Positions 35,197-43,516 of a stretch of DNA of 64,000 bases are shown here, piece by piece. The DNA is from Arcicella aurantiaca. GTDB taxonomy: Bacteria; Bacteroidota; Bacteroidia; Cytophagales; Spirosomataceae. Where the stretch lies: positions 2,907 to 66,906 of the forward strand of contig NZ_QGGO01000027.1 of assembly GCF_003148625.1 (NCBI RefSeq). Reading direction: 5' to 3'. Both the position numbers and the translations under genes were made by a program. The notes beneath the pieces were generated by a model, which was given only the letters and a program-made list of their open reading frames with translations, ran no database searches and was not told the DNA's origin. Within the stretch, counting starts at the first letter, position 1; the number at the start of each line of letters is the position of its first letter.

Positions 35197-35853
35197 TTAG
35201 AAATTTTTAATTACTTCTATCGGTAAATTATCATTCAAATATTGGGCATAATGAGCGTTGGCAATTGTTCCATCTGTATTTATCAAAAACTCTGCCGTTA
35301 ATCTACTCTTTGAGCCATCCATTTCATAATTTCCTTTGTACGCCTTTGTTCCTTCGCTGGCGGCGGCTTTGCCTCCCTTAAAAATAAATCCTTTCATCAC
35401 TTTTGCCATTGATTTTGTAACACCAAAAGTATCATACAATGTTCCATTTGGGTCGGCGATAAGTGTAAACGGGATTTCTTCGGTAGTTGCATATTTCATC
35501 AAGTTTTCATTTGATGATTCATAAATTACTATCAATTCAATTCCTTTTTCTTTCAAGTTTTTGTATTCCTGCATGAGCTGATGCACATGAGCATTGCAAA
35601 CAGGACAGCCCACAAAGCGTTCAAAAATAACAACGGTCTTTTTCCCTTTTAAAGTGGTACTACTAACGGTTTTTCCCGTAACGTCTGTCGTTGTAAAATC
35701 TGGAATTGATTGATTAACTTCCAATTTTGTCGGAACATTGGCATTTGCATCAATAAACAAATAACCAAAAAGTAAGCCTATTCCACCTAAAATAGCAAAA
35801 AGCGTTTTTCTTAATGTCTGTGATTTGCGAGTGATTTTCTTTGTGTTTTCCAT
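35197..35853 (-). CDS. Membrane-anchored peroxiredoxin-like (AhpC/TSA family) protein
   Basis: A 218-residue thioredoxin-fold protein. An N-terminal membrane span (about 15-34, LFAILGGIGLLFGYLFIDA) anchors it, probably facing the periplasm. IPDFTTTDVTGKTV and IFERFVGCPVCNAHV carry the peroxidatic-type CxxC site of the PRX-like2 type. It would reduce peroxides or act as a thiol oxidoreductase. It is 54 bp downstream of the ECF sigma gene and probably co-transcribed, suggesting an oxidative-stress output. Confidence 0.82.
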   Translation of the reverse strand: MENTKKITRKSQTLRKTLFAILGGIGLLFGYLFIDANANVPTKLEVNQSIPDFTTTDVTGKTVSSTTLKGKKTVVIFERFVGCPVCNAHVHQLMQEYKNLKEKGIELIVIYESSNENLMKYATTEEIPFTLIADPNGTLYDTFGVTKSMAKVMKGFIFKGGKAAASEGTKAYKGNYEMDGSKSRLTAEFLINTDGTIANAHYAQYLNDNLPIEVIKNF

Positions 35854-35907
35854 GATTTAATGTTTTAAAATTTATTTACAAACATTAATATCAGGTTTTT
35901 GAAAATA

Positions 35908-36462
35908 TCACTCTGATGTCAAATTTTCTTCCGAAAGCTGACGCATTTTATCTAAACATTTGTTCTTTTGGCTACTGGCAGAATGTTTATTTTTATAGCC
36001 TATTTTTTCCATTATTGTTTCTATAGAATCACCAAACCAAAATGATAATCTTAATATTCGCTGACAACTTACGGACAATCGGAACATCAATTCTGAAATT
36101 TTTTCGCCTAAAGAAATCCGTTCTTCAAAATCCTCTAATTCACAAAAATCGCATTCTTCCAAATCTTCAAAATTTGCTTGATACACCAATTGATTAGTTC
36201 TTAACTTTTTCAACCATATATTTTTAGCAATGGCAAACAAATATGTTTTCAACGAAGCCGTGAGCGTAAAATGTGGCTCTTTCGATTTTTGAAGCAAAAC
36301 AATAATTGCTTCTTGGAATACATCTTCTGCATCTGCCGTATTACCTGAATTATGCTGAATGTAATAAGCAATTGATGGGAAATAGAATTTATACAGCAAA
36401 TCAAAAGCTGCATTTTCTTCTTTTCTGATTTTCAACAATATGTCGTTTTCTTCTATGAACAT
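35908..36462 (-). CDS. ECF RNA polymerase sigma factor
   Basis: A 184-residue ECF-type sigma factor: region 2 (AAFDLLYKFYFPSIAYYIQ, DAEDVFQEAIIVLLQ) and region 4 (ILRLSFWFGDSIETIMEKIG) are visible, the latter with the unusual CD/EED-rich linker EECDFCELEDFEER before it. No anti-sigma gene overlaps or follows; the next gene is the peroxiredoxin-like one. The two linker cysteines could in principle be a redox or metal switch, which is inference. Confidence 0.85.
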   Translation of the reverse strand: MFIEENDILLKIRKEENAAFDLLYKFYFPSIAYYIQHNSGNTADAEDVFQEAIIVLLQKSKEPHFTLTASLKTYLFAIAKNIWLKKLRTNQLVYQANFEDLEECDFCELEDFEERISLGEKISELMFRLSVSCQRILRLSFWFGDSIETIMEKIGYKNKHSASSQKNKCLDKMRQLSEENLTSE

Positions 36463-36559
36463 GATTTTAAATTGAATGATTTAGGCTTAATACCAATCAT
36501 TTCAAAATATCACCCTTATTTCTTAACGGAACTTTAAACTATTTCTCGCAGACAAATTT

Positions 36560-36690
36560 AGACCACTGATTGAACAGATTTTACAGATTTACACTGGGAC
36601 ACACAGTCTGGGACGCACAGTCTGTGACGCAGTCAGATAAATAAAAGAATAATCAGCGAAAATCAGTATAATCCGTTCAATCTGTGGTCT
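36560..36690. repeat. 31-bp imperfect inverted repeat downstream of msrA
   Basis: AGACCACTGATTGAACAGAT... (36560-36590) is complementary to 36660-36690 with about four mismatches. The loop holds CACAGTCTGGGACGCACAGTCTGTGACGC-type words. It lies between msrA and the ECF gene, both on the minus strand. Confidence 0.8.
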
Positions 36691-36729
36691 ATCGTTTCTC
36701 TTATGACAAACCCTTTATCTTTCCGTTTC

Positions 36730-37407
36730 TTATTTATCTGTTTTCAATTTCTCTTTGAAAACCTTATTCAATTTTTCTAATTTCGGACGAATAACTACTT
36801 GGCAATAAGGATTATGACCATTCAAGGCATAATAATCTTGGTGATAGTCTTCGGCAGGATAGTAGTTTTTTAAAGGTAAAATTTCGGTAACAATCGGATT
36901 CGGGAAAACGTGTTCTGCATTCAATTTAGCCTTCCAAGCTTCTGCCGCTGTTTTTTGAGCTTCGTTTGAGTAATAAACACCAGAACGATACTGCGTTCCT
37001 TCGTCTGCACCTTGGCGGTTTAGTGTTGTTGGGTCATGTGTTTTCCAGAAAATCTCTAAAATGGTATCAAATGACACTTTTTTAGGGTCATACACAACCT
37101 GTACCACTTCAGCATGACCAGTATTTCCTGTGCATACTTCTCTATATGTTGGATTGACAACTGTACCATTAGCATATCCAGATTCTACTTTAACTACGCC
37201 CGATACTTCTTGGAAAACCGCTTCTGTACACCAAAAACATCCAGCTCCAAAAGTAATGGTTTCTGTACCTGCAAGATTGACTTTTTCTTCGTTCATTTTT
37301 TTATTAATTTTCTGATTTTCAGGTTTTTGACCACACGAAACACTTGTAAACAATGTAATTATTCCAAGAATTAGTGCATTAAATTTTGTATTCATTGTTG
37401 ATAACAT
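36730..37407 (-). CDS. msrA: Peptide-methionine (S)-S-oxide reductase, lipoprotein form
   Basis: A 225-residue MsrA that repairs methionine-S-sulfoxide. A signal peptide ending LFTSVSCGQ (lipobox) predicts an exported lipoprotein. The catalytic block is TFGAGCFWCTEAVFQEVSGV, followed by TGHAEVVQVVYDP, DEGTQYRSGVYY and the YPAEDYHQDYY resolving region. Either of two ATGs (37407 or 37395) may start it; the second gives the more usual N-terminus. It is divergent from the PAP2-like gene. Function fits the redox genes next to it. Confidence 0.94.
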   Translation of the reverse strand: MLSTMNTKFNALILGIITLFTSVSCGQKPENQKINKKMNEEKVNLAGTETITFGAGCFWCTEAVFQEVSGVVKVESGYANGTVVNPTYREVCTGNTGHAEVVQVVYDPKKVSFDTILEIFWKTHDPTTLNRQGADEGTQYRSGVYYSNEAQKTAAEAWKAKLNAEHVFPNPIVTEILPLKNYYPAEDYHQDYYALNGHNPYCQVVIRPKLEKLNKVFKEKLKTDK

Positions 37408-37428
37408 TTAAAAGTTGATGTAATTTTG
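37397..37428 (+). promoter_or_regulatory. Bacteroidota-type promoter of the PAP2-like gene
   Basis: GTTG at 37397-37400, 20-bp spacer, TAATTTTG at 37421-37428. The leader to the ATG at 37533 contains GATTGAGCGAATGGTGAATTAG and a complementary CTCAATCAC block, a word-repeat hairpin. Confidence 0.7.
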
Positions 37429-37532
37429 CGGTCTATTTGTGATTGAGCGAATGGTGAATTAGTGATTTATCAGAACAGAATACCCATTAATTCACAATTC
37501 ACTCAATCACACCTAACACAAAACCACAAAAG

Positions 37533-38249
37533 ATGTCAAAAAGTTATATACCAGTAGCTTTACAAAACTGGAATGATTCTTTATCCTCTACGGGATTTAC
37601 GCCAAAATTACTCACAGCCATTGCAGTCTTTGTGTCGGGTGCAATGCAATTTCCAACATATTTTAGAAATATTCAGCAACGTCAAGGTACTGTTCTTAAC
37701 GATTTTGTCTTAACAAACATTCCAGCCATAGATGTTTCCACCCCAATTTTTGCTATTATTTATGGATTATTGGTTTATATGCTTCTACGAATACTAAAAC
37801 ATCCACAACTGTTTTTACTTTTTGCCTTAACTTTTGTCATCGAAACGGTCTTTCGGATGACAACCATTTATTTAGTTCCCCTCAATCCACATCCTGATTT
37901 AGTTATCTTGCACGACACCTTTGCCGAGCTTTTAATTTATGGCGATTCTGAACCAATTACGAAAGATTTATTCTTTTCTGGACATACTTCTACAATGGTT
38001 ATGATTTGGCTATTCGTCGAAAAACCGTATGAAAAACTCATTGCTGCTATTGCAACTTTTATCTTGGCATTTTTATTATTAATTCAACACGTTCATTACA
38101 CCGTTGATGTATTGGGAGCATTCTTTTTTACGTATCTTTCATACCTAATTGCCCGCCAAATCGTTCATAAAAAATGGCAAATAACTTGTACCATTATGTT
38201 TGGCTTTTACGTTGTTTTACAAACCGTATTTATTTTAGGAGCTAAATAA
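37533..38249 (+). CDS. PAP2/sphingomyelin-synthase-like membrane enzyme
   Basis: A 238-residue protein with about six membrane spans. The catalytic pattern DLFFSGHTSTMVM and HVHYTVDVLGAFFFTYL (His, then His plus Asp) is that of the sphingomyelin-synthase branch of the PAP2 superfamily, not the classic KxxxxxxRP phosphatase motif. Such enzymes transfer a phosphoryl head group to ceramide. Bacteroidota make sphingolipids, so a ceramide head-group transferase is plausible. Substrate is inferred. Confidence 0.75.
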   Translation: MSKSYIPVALQNWNDSLSSTGFTPKLLTAIAVFVSGAMQFPTYFRNIQQRQGTVLNDFVLTNIPAIDVSTPIFAIIYGLLVYMLLRILKHPQLFLLFALTFVIETVFRMTTIYLVPLNPHPDLVILHDTFAELLIYGDSEPITKDLFFSGHTSTMVMIWLFVEKPYEKLIAAIATFILAFLLLIQHVHYTVDVLGAFFFTYLSYLIARQIVHKKWQITCTIMFGFYVVLQTVFILGAK

Positions 38250-38779
38250 GCCTAAACATTATTTTAGTACAAATATGACGAAAGGTCTTATTTTATGTTA
38301 ATGAAAGAACAAGTTTATCCAAATCCTGAGTAATTTTGTTGAGTTAGAGAAATGATACAAAAAAACATGATTTCAATCATTGTAAAAAAACGGAAAATCT
38401 CATAAACTTTCCAAGATTAATTAACAATTTTCTAACAAATAAATTACAATTCAATTACATTGCATTAATTTGCATCGTTTTATCAAAAACTCAAATACTG
38501 TTTTTTGATTTTGTTAAGAAAGTAAATTTAGTTCTGCCCAACTAAGTTTATTGAAGAGGTCGAAAAATAGTAAAACTTCCTTTTGTACAATTTTTTACAA
38601 GGCTAATTTCAAAGATATAAGATTAGTTTTTGTAGCGAGAAGTTTGTCAATTTGAAAATTATCTAATTTGAAAATGCGACTATTCGCTTCCCGAATATTA
38701 TCATTTTCAAATAGTCAAAAAATCACAGGTTTTCAAATCTAAAAAGTTCTTGTAAACCACTTAAATTAAGGGTAAAAAC
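38250..38779. other. Intergenic region, no gene recognised
   Basis: About 530 bp of AT-rich sequence in front of the dioxygenase gene. A near-match to the -7 element (TTAATTTG, about 38465) has one mismatch and no clear -33. No RNA gene is seen. The long leader could be regulatory. Confidence 0.4.
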
Positions 38780-39595
38780 ATGGTAAAGTTCGAGTACAAA
38801 ACCTTCCAATTCGGAGAGGCTCTAACTCAAGAGCAGAAAGATTATTTCCGTAAATACGGTGTAATTCAATTTAAAAATTTCATCAACGCCGACACCATAA
38901 AAACATTTATTGACGAATTAAATAAAATCGAAAAGAAATGGTTGGATGAGGGCATTGAAAAAATAAACGGAATTCCCTTGAAATTCGGGAAAGACCCTCA
39001 GGGTAATAAAATGATTCAAAGAATGTGCTTTACTAACAAGTATAGCCCAGTTTTAGGTGAATTTTTGAAAGACCCTCGCTTGCAATTATTGGTTGAATTA
39101 TTAGCTCCTTATGACGGACGCATCAGCGAAGACGAAAAAGATGGCTTAGTTTTCAATCACTACGTAAACTCGCCAAACAGTAAATTCACACAAATGGGAT
39201 GGCATACAGACAGCCCTCGTGACTTATTCTTGGGACAAAAGATTCTTCCGATGTTGAACGTTGGTATTCACTTGGATACTTGCCCTACATCAAACGGAGG
39301 TTTAAGAGTATTACCTGGAACTCAAAATCAGAGTGTATTCAAATTATTGTTTGGCAAAAAACAATTTGTTGACCACAATCCAGATGCCCGTGAAGTTGGT
39401 TTTGAAATTGACGCTGGTGATTTAACTGTTCATGATGGACGTTTATGGCACCGTGTTGAGGTTTCTCCAAACATGGGAGAAAAATCACGTCGTCGTGTAA
39501 TGTACGTACCAATTATAACTGGTAAATTCATGCCGAAAAACGAAAACAGCAAAACGCCTTTCTACCACAGATTCGCAAAAGTTGTTCAGAAATAG
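38780..39595 (+). CDS. Phytanoyl-CoA dioxygenase family protein
   Basis: A 271-residue Fe(II)/2-oxoglutarate-dependent oxygenase. The metal triad is visible as MGWHTDSPRD (His-x-Asp, near 140) and DLTVHDGRLWHRVE (distal His), with the 2-oxoglutarate-binding Arg likely in the following KSRRRVMYV. LRVLPGTQNQS is the family's second marker. It would hydroxylate an unknown substrate in the cytoplasm. It stands alone, followed by a bidirectional terminator. Confidence 0.88.
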   Translation: MVKFEYKTFQFGEALTQEQKDYFRKYGVIQFKNFINADTIKTFIDELNKIEKKWLDEGIEKINGIPLKFGKDPQGNKMIQRMCFTNKYSPVLGEFLKDPRLQLLVELLAPYDGRISEDEKDGLVFNHYVNSPNSKFTQMGWHTDSPRDLFLGQKILPMLNVGIHLDTCPTSNGGLRVLPGTQNQSVFKLLFGKKQFVDHNPDAREVGFEIDAGDLTVHDGRLWHRVEVSPNMGEKSRRRVMYVPIITGKFMPKNENSKTPFYHRFAKVVQK

Positions 39596-39603
39596 GTTAT
39601 TAG

Positions 39604-39800
39604 AGAATAGATTATAGAGAATAGAGGATAGAGAATAATAAAAAAGGCTTCAAAATTGAATTTTGAAGCCTTTTTTGTGTTATAAGGACTAAGAAAAAAT
39701 ATTCAGATTATAAATATTTGAATCGAATTACACTCTATAATCTATCCTCTATAATCTATCCTCTATTCTCTATTCTCTATTCTCTATTCTCTAAAAATCT
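39604..39800. repeat. GAGAATAGAT / CTCTATTCTC inverted word array
   Basis: Left arm 39604-39638 repeats AGAGAATAGA words; right arm 39731-39800 repeats CTCTATAATCTATC and CTCTATTCTC. Between them is the terminator at 39640-39676. The array lies between convergent genes. Confidence 0.8.
39640..39676. terminator. Bidirectional Rho-independent terminator
   Basis: AAAAAAGGCTTCAAAATT and AATTTTGAAGCCTTTTTT form an almost loopless perfect stem, with A-run before and T-run after. It serves the dioxygenase gene (plus) and the DedA gene (minus). Confidence 0.9.
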
Positions 39801-39816
39801 ATTCTCTAAATAAAAC

Positions 39817-40458
39817 TTACTTACTAAATTTCGCTTTTGCAAAACCAATAATCATTGGCAAAACAGAAACTGCTACGATGCCTAAAACTACTTTTTCAAA
39901 GTTATGTTTTACCCATTCGTTAGTACCCAAGAAATACCCCAATGAAGTAATACCAGTCACCCACAAAATAGCTCCTAAAATACAGAAAGTAATATATTTT
40001 GAGTAAGTCATGCTACCAGCACCCGCTACAAACGGAGCAACCGTTCTGACGATTGGAACAAAACGAGCCATAATAACCGCTTGTCCACCATGTTTTTCAT
40101 AAAATGCTTCTGTTTCTTCAATGTGGCTACGTTTCAAAAATAAAATCTTTTCTTTTGACTTGATAAAATCACTAAAGAATTTTCCGACAAAGTAATTGAC
40201 GTTATCGCCCAATAAAGCAGCCGCAATCAACAAAGGAATTACAAAAGTCAATTCAATTTTGCCAGTTGTAGATGCCAATACACCCACTGCAAATAAAAGG
40301 GAATCGCCTGGTAAAAGAGGCATTACAATAAGCCCAGTCTCTACAAAAACAATCAAGAAGAGAAGTGCATAGGTTAGTGTGCCGTGTTCAGCAATAAATT
40401 GCGAAAGTGCAGCTAAAGGGTCTTTAAGGAGTTGTAAGACGAAGTTAATAATTTCCAT
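39817..40458 (-). CDS. DedA-family membrane protein
   Basis: A 213-residue inner-membrane protein of the DedA/VTT family, linked to lipid-carrier transport and membrane homeostasis. LIVMPLLPGDSLLFAVG and the Arg/Gly block GGQAVIMARFVPIVRTVAPFVAGAGSM (R-x3-P-x-R core) are typical. Four to five membrane spans. The stretch ahead of its ATG is filled by ATTATCAGTAAACA words. Confidence 0.92.
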   Translation of the reverse strand: MEIINFVLQLLKDPLAALSQFIAEHGTLTYALLFLIVFVETGLIVMPLLPGDSLLFAVGVLASTTGKIELTFVIPLLIAAALLGDNVNYFVGKFFSDFIKSKEKILFLKRSHIEETEAFYEKHGGQAVIMARFVPIVRTVAPFVAGAGSMTYSKYITFCILGAILWVTGITSLGYFLGTNEWVKHNFEKVVLGIVAVSVLPMIIGFAKAKFSK

Positions 40459-40755
40459 TTTTTTCAGTTATCAGTTAACAATTATCAGTAAACAATTATT
40501 AGTTATCAGTAAACAATTATCAGTTATCAGTAAACAATTATCAGAACTTCTTCATCATAAGCAATCGCTATAAAAAATCAACGGTTTCATTTATCGCAAT
40601 TAACTGTTTATTCAGTGTCTTAATTGTCAATTACTCCCTATCAATTACTTAGTTAGATAATGACAAGAAAAAACAGTTATCAGAAATTATGATTACACCA
40701 CCTTCTGATAACTGCTGAATGATAGCGGTTCGCCGCCCGACTATTTACTATAATT
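40459..40755. repeat. TTATCAGTAAACAATTATCAG word repeats
   Basis: 40465-40545 is a tandem of TTATCAGT and AAACAATTATCAG words upstream of the DedA gene; from 40673 to 40710 the related AACAGTTATCAGAAATTATG and TTCTGATAACTGCTGAATG are mutually complementary. No gene is visible between. Confidence 0.7.
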
Positions 40756-41517
40756 TTATTTATCTAAGAAATGAGAGAAAGTATCACCTCTTAATCCTAA
40801 ACGAATAGTTTCTAAAGAGATAACTTCGTGCGGAGCGATATTTCCAACGTTTACGTTAGCACCTACCAATTTCACAAACCATACTTGTTGTGCTTTTTGT
40901 GGAGCTTCCCAAATAATTTTATCTTCTGGAATTTCAGTTAAAATTTCTTCTACCAAACCCTGACGTACTTCACCTGATGCACGGAAAAGACCAACGTTTC
41001 CACCCTCACGAGCTTCACCGATTACTTTCCAAGCTCCTGCTTCAAGTTCTGCTTTCATTAATTTAATCCACTTGTATGGAGGAATTATTTTGGTTTCGTC
41101 TTTAGACCCAACCTCTGAAAGTACCGTAACTTGTTTAGCTAAAGTTCTGATATATTCGCATTTATCATCTTGTTCCATTTCCAAAGAACCATCTGAAACT
41201 TCTGCGTATTCCATTCCGAATTGGTCTAAAACACGACGGTATTCATCAAATTGATTTCTAACAATAAAGGCTTCAAATAATGTTCCTCCAAAATATACAG
41301 GAATACCTGCTGATTTGTAAACAGCTAATTTTTCTTTTAAATTAGGAGTAACAAAAGAGGTTGCCCAACCCAACTTAACAATATCAGTATATTCGGCACT
41401 GGTTTCTAAAAAGTCCTCTACTTGTCTAATACTTAATCCTTTATCCATCACCATAGTATATCCCTTTTGGCGTGGTTTGGTGGTTCTTTCTGGTATTTGG
41501 TTAAGTGGATAATTCAT
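40756..41517 (-). CDS. comA: Phosphosulfolactate synthase (ComA family)
   Basis: A 253-residue TIM-barrel enzyme of the ComA family, which adds sulfite to phosphoenolpyruvate to give phosphosulfolactate. Motifs: PRQKGYTMVMDKGL, YTDIVKLGWATSFV (catalytic Lys region), IPVYFGGTLFE, YAEVSDGSLE and VIGEAREGGNVGLF. In methanogens this starts coenzyme M synthesis; here it more likely feeds a sulfonate such as sulfolactate or cysteate. Cytophagales are known for sulfonolipids (capnine), built from cysteate, so a link is plausible but inferred. No comB or comC gene is next to it. Confidence 0.85.
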   Translation of the reverse strand: MNYPLNQIPERTTKPRQKGYTMVMDKGLSIRQVEDFLETSAEYTDIVKLGWATSFVTPNLKEKLAVYKSAGIPVYFGGTLFEAFIVRNQFDEYRRVLDQFGMEYAEVSDGSLEMEQDDKCEYIRTLAKQVTVLSEVGSKDETKIIPPYKWIKLMKAELEAGAWKVIGEAREGGNVGLFRASGEVRQGLVEEILTEIPEDKIIWEAPQKAQQVWFVKLVGANVNVGNIAPHEVISLETIRLGLRGDTFSHFLDK

Positions 41518-41826
41518 ATTCTTCGTTATCTTTATTGGTTGTCAGTTATCAGTTATTTATTTTTTGTTGATGTATCCTAAAATCTTTATCAAATAATACA
41601 TTTAGGTAGAAATAATTTTACATCTATCAACGTATCATTTATACTTGAAAACAGATTATAGAATGTAAAATTACTTATAACCTTTTTATTCCACAACCTA
41701 TTCTATGGGCAGTTTGTGTTAATTCAATACTTAAACTATCTAATTATTTAATAATCAAATACTTACTATCTTTACAAAAATAACTTTTCTTAGAATTATA
41801 AAAAAAAAAACTTAAAAAGTTGTTCA

Positions 41827-41843
41827 ACTAAACAGTGTTCAGT
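41827..41843. promoter_or_regulatory. Operator palindrome 1 of the TetR regulon
   Basis: ACTAAACAGTGTTCAGT, an 8-1-8 palindrome with one mismatch, 34 bp before the DUF2147 gene. The same 17-mer, differing only in the central base, is at 43491-43507. It adjoins a second small palindrome AGTTGTTCAACT (41818-41829). Confidence 0.85.
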
Positions 41844-41877
41844 AAATTTACATCGTTTCAATTAAATAAACTCAATT

Positions 41878-42300
41878 ATGAAAAAACTATTTGCGTTAAT
41901 AATTATTGCATTTGCATACGCTCATGTAGGTTATGGTCAGTCAGTTAGCAAAGATGCTATTTTAGGTGAATGGCTGGCAGAAAGTAAAGATGGGAAAGTA
42001 TTAGTCTATAAACAAGGTGAAAAGTATTTCGGAAAAGTTAGTTCGGGAAAAGATGGAGCAAAAAAAGATATTCATAACCCTGATGCTAAATTAAGAGAAC
42101 AAAATATCGTTGGTTCGGTCATACTTAAAGGTTTTGATTTTACAGGAAAAGCATGGGAAAATGGAACAATCTATGACCCAAACAATGGAAAAACCTATTC
42201 ATGCACGATGAAAATGAAGAATGCGAATGAACTTGAAATCAGGGGATTTGTAGGAATTTCTCTTTTAGGACGAACCACCGTTTGGACAAGAGTAAAGTAA
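41878..42300 (+). CDS. Secreted DUF2147-family protein
   Basis: A 140-residue protein with signal peptide MKKLFALIIIAFAYAHVGYGQ and a DUF2147 beta-barrel (about 28-140): ILGEWLAESKDGKVLVYKQG, DIHNPDAKLR, GFDFTGKAWENGTIYDP, then LEIRGFVGISLLGRTTVWTRV. The family is periplasmic and of unknown function, perhaps binding small hydrophobic ligands. It is the first gene after operator 1 and shares the transcript with the TetR regulator, so it is likely induced with the pump. Confidence 0.92.
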   Translation: MKKLFALIIIAFAYAHVGYGQSVSKDAILGEWLAESKDGKVLVYKQGEKYFGKVSSGKDGAKKDIHNPDAKLREQNIVGSVILKGFDFTGKAWENGTIYDPNNGKTYSCTMKMKNANELEIRGFVGISLLGRTTVWTRVK

Positions 42301-42343
42301 TTTTAATGAAAATTGGAGAAATCGTTTTCTCGAATGACATAAT

Positions 42344-42955
42344 ATGGGGATAATAGAAAGAAAGGAAAGAGACAAACAAGAAATGCGGTTGAAAATTTTG
42401 GAAACTGCACAACAAATTTTTATTGAAGAAGGCTTCGAGAAGGCTTCAATTCGTGCCATTGCTGACCGAATTGAATACAGCCCTGCTACGATTTATCTGT
42501 ATTTTAAAGACAAAAATGAGCTTTTCTTTTCTGTGCATGAAATGGGTTTTGAAAAATTAATTCTTGAAATGACAATCGCCATTGAAGGTATTACTGACCC
42601 TATTGAGGAACTACGTGCCAGAGGTTTTGCTTACATGAAATTTGCCTTTCAAAATCCTGAAATGTACGATTTGATGTTTATTCAAAATGCTCCGATGGAA
42701 AGTATCAAAGAATCAAGCGTTTGGACTTGCGGACATCAATGTTTTGAATTACTGTGCCAAACCATTCAGAAATGTATAGACCAAAATTATATCAGATTCG
42801 ATGATATTTACATTGCATCAATGTCTATTTGGTCATTTATGCACGGTTTAGTTTCTCTGAAAATTAGAAATCGTTTCCAAAAATTTGGCGAAGCTCACGT
42901 AAATGAATTAATGAAAAGTTCTGTTGAACAAATGATAGCGATAATTTCAAAATGA
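42344..42955 (+). CDS. TetR-family transcriptional regulator
   Basis: A 203-residue TetR repressor: the N-terminal DNA-binding domain has KILETAQQIFIEEGFEKASI and IADRIEYSPATIYLYFKDKN; the C-terminal domain is the ligand-binding and dimer part. It lies inside the regulon it most likely controls: identical 17-bp palindromes lie before the first gene of its operon and before the efflux operon just downstream. It should therefore repress itself and the pump. The ligand is unknown. Confidence 0.94.
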   Translation: MGIIERKERDKQEMRLKILETAQQIFIEEGFEKASIRAIADRIEYSPATIYLYFKDKNELFFSVHEMGFEKLILEMTIAIEGITDPIEELRARGFAYMKFAFQNPEMYDLMFIQNAPMESIKESSVWTCGHQCFELLCQTIQKCIDQNYIRFDDIYIASMSIWSFMHGLVSLKIRNRFQKFGEAHVNELMKSSVEQMIAIISK

Positions 42956-43392
42956 ATAATCCAGCTTTAGAGTTTTTTAAAAGTAATATTGGCAAAACTT
43001 CTGCAGAAGTTAGCCCCTCTCCTTTCGGGCGTTGGTTGAACGGAACTTTAACCGCAGTTGAGGAAGGTTCGTTAACGGTAGAATTCATTGTACGTACAGA
43101 TATGTGTAATCCTGCTCATATTCTGCATGGAGGCGTTGCCACAAGCATTTTAGATGATGTAATCGGCATGACGGTTTTCTCGATGGGAAGCCAAATTTTC
43201 TATTCTACCGTCAATCTGAGCGTTGATTTTTTGTTTGCCGCAAAACCTAACGAAAAACTAACGGCAAAATCTAACATTGTACGAATGGGCAAAAAAATTG
43301 CTCATGCAGAAGGCGAAATTCGTAACGAAGCAGGGCAAATTATTGCCAAATGTACCACCAATTTAGTCGCAACGAGTAACGTCGTAAAATAG
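42952..43392 (+). CDS. PaaI-type hotdog thioesterase
   Basis: A 146-residue single hotdog-fold protein: NPAHILHGGVATSILDDVIGM carries the family's HGG motif and catalytic acid, followed by a long hydrophobic strand set. It would hydrolyse an acyl- or aryl-CoA thioester in the cytoplasm. The ATG overlaps the TetR stop by 4 bp (ATGA), so it is translationally coupled to the regulator. Its presence suggests the inducing or exported compound is a lipid- or CoA-linked molecule; that is inference. Confidence 0.9.
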   Translation: MNNPALEFFKSNIGKTSAEVSPSPFGRWLNGTLTAVEEGSLTVEFIVRTDMCNPAHILHGGVATSILDDVIGMTVFSMGSQIFYSTVNLSVDFLFAAKPNEKLTAKSNIVRMGKKIAHAEGEIRNEAGQIIAKCTTNLVATSNVVK

Positions 43393-43480
43393 TCATTAGG
43401 GATTAGGAATTAGTTATTGTTGGGAAGTTTTAGGAACACTTTTACCTAAAACCCAACCTCTAAAACCTAATCCTAAAAAA
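43393..43480. repeat. TTAGGGATTAGG / CCTAAAACCCAACC inverted words
   Basis: GGGATTAGGAATTAG and TTTTAGGAACAC words are followed by CCTAAAACCC and AAAACCTAATCC, their complements, forming a hairpin between the thioesterase stop and the second operator. Confidence 0.75.
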
Positions 43481-43490
43481 ATACCCCAAT

Positions 43491-43507
43491 ACTAAACACT
43501 GTTCAGT
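43491..43507. promoter_or_regulatory. Operator palindrome 2 of the TetR regulon
   Basis: ACTAAACACTGTTCAGT, identical to operator 1 except for the central base. It ends 9 bp before the first ATG of the TolC-type gene, so bound repressor would cover the promoter or start region. Confidence 0.88.
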
Positions 43508-43516
43508 AATTAATTT

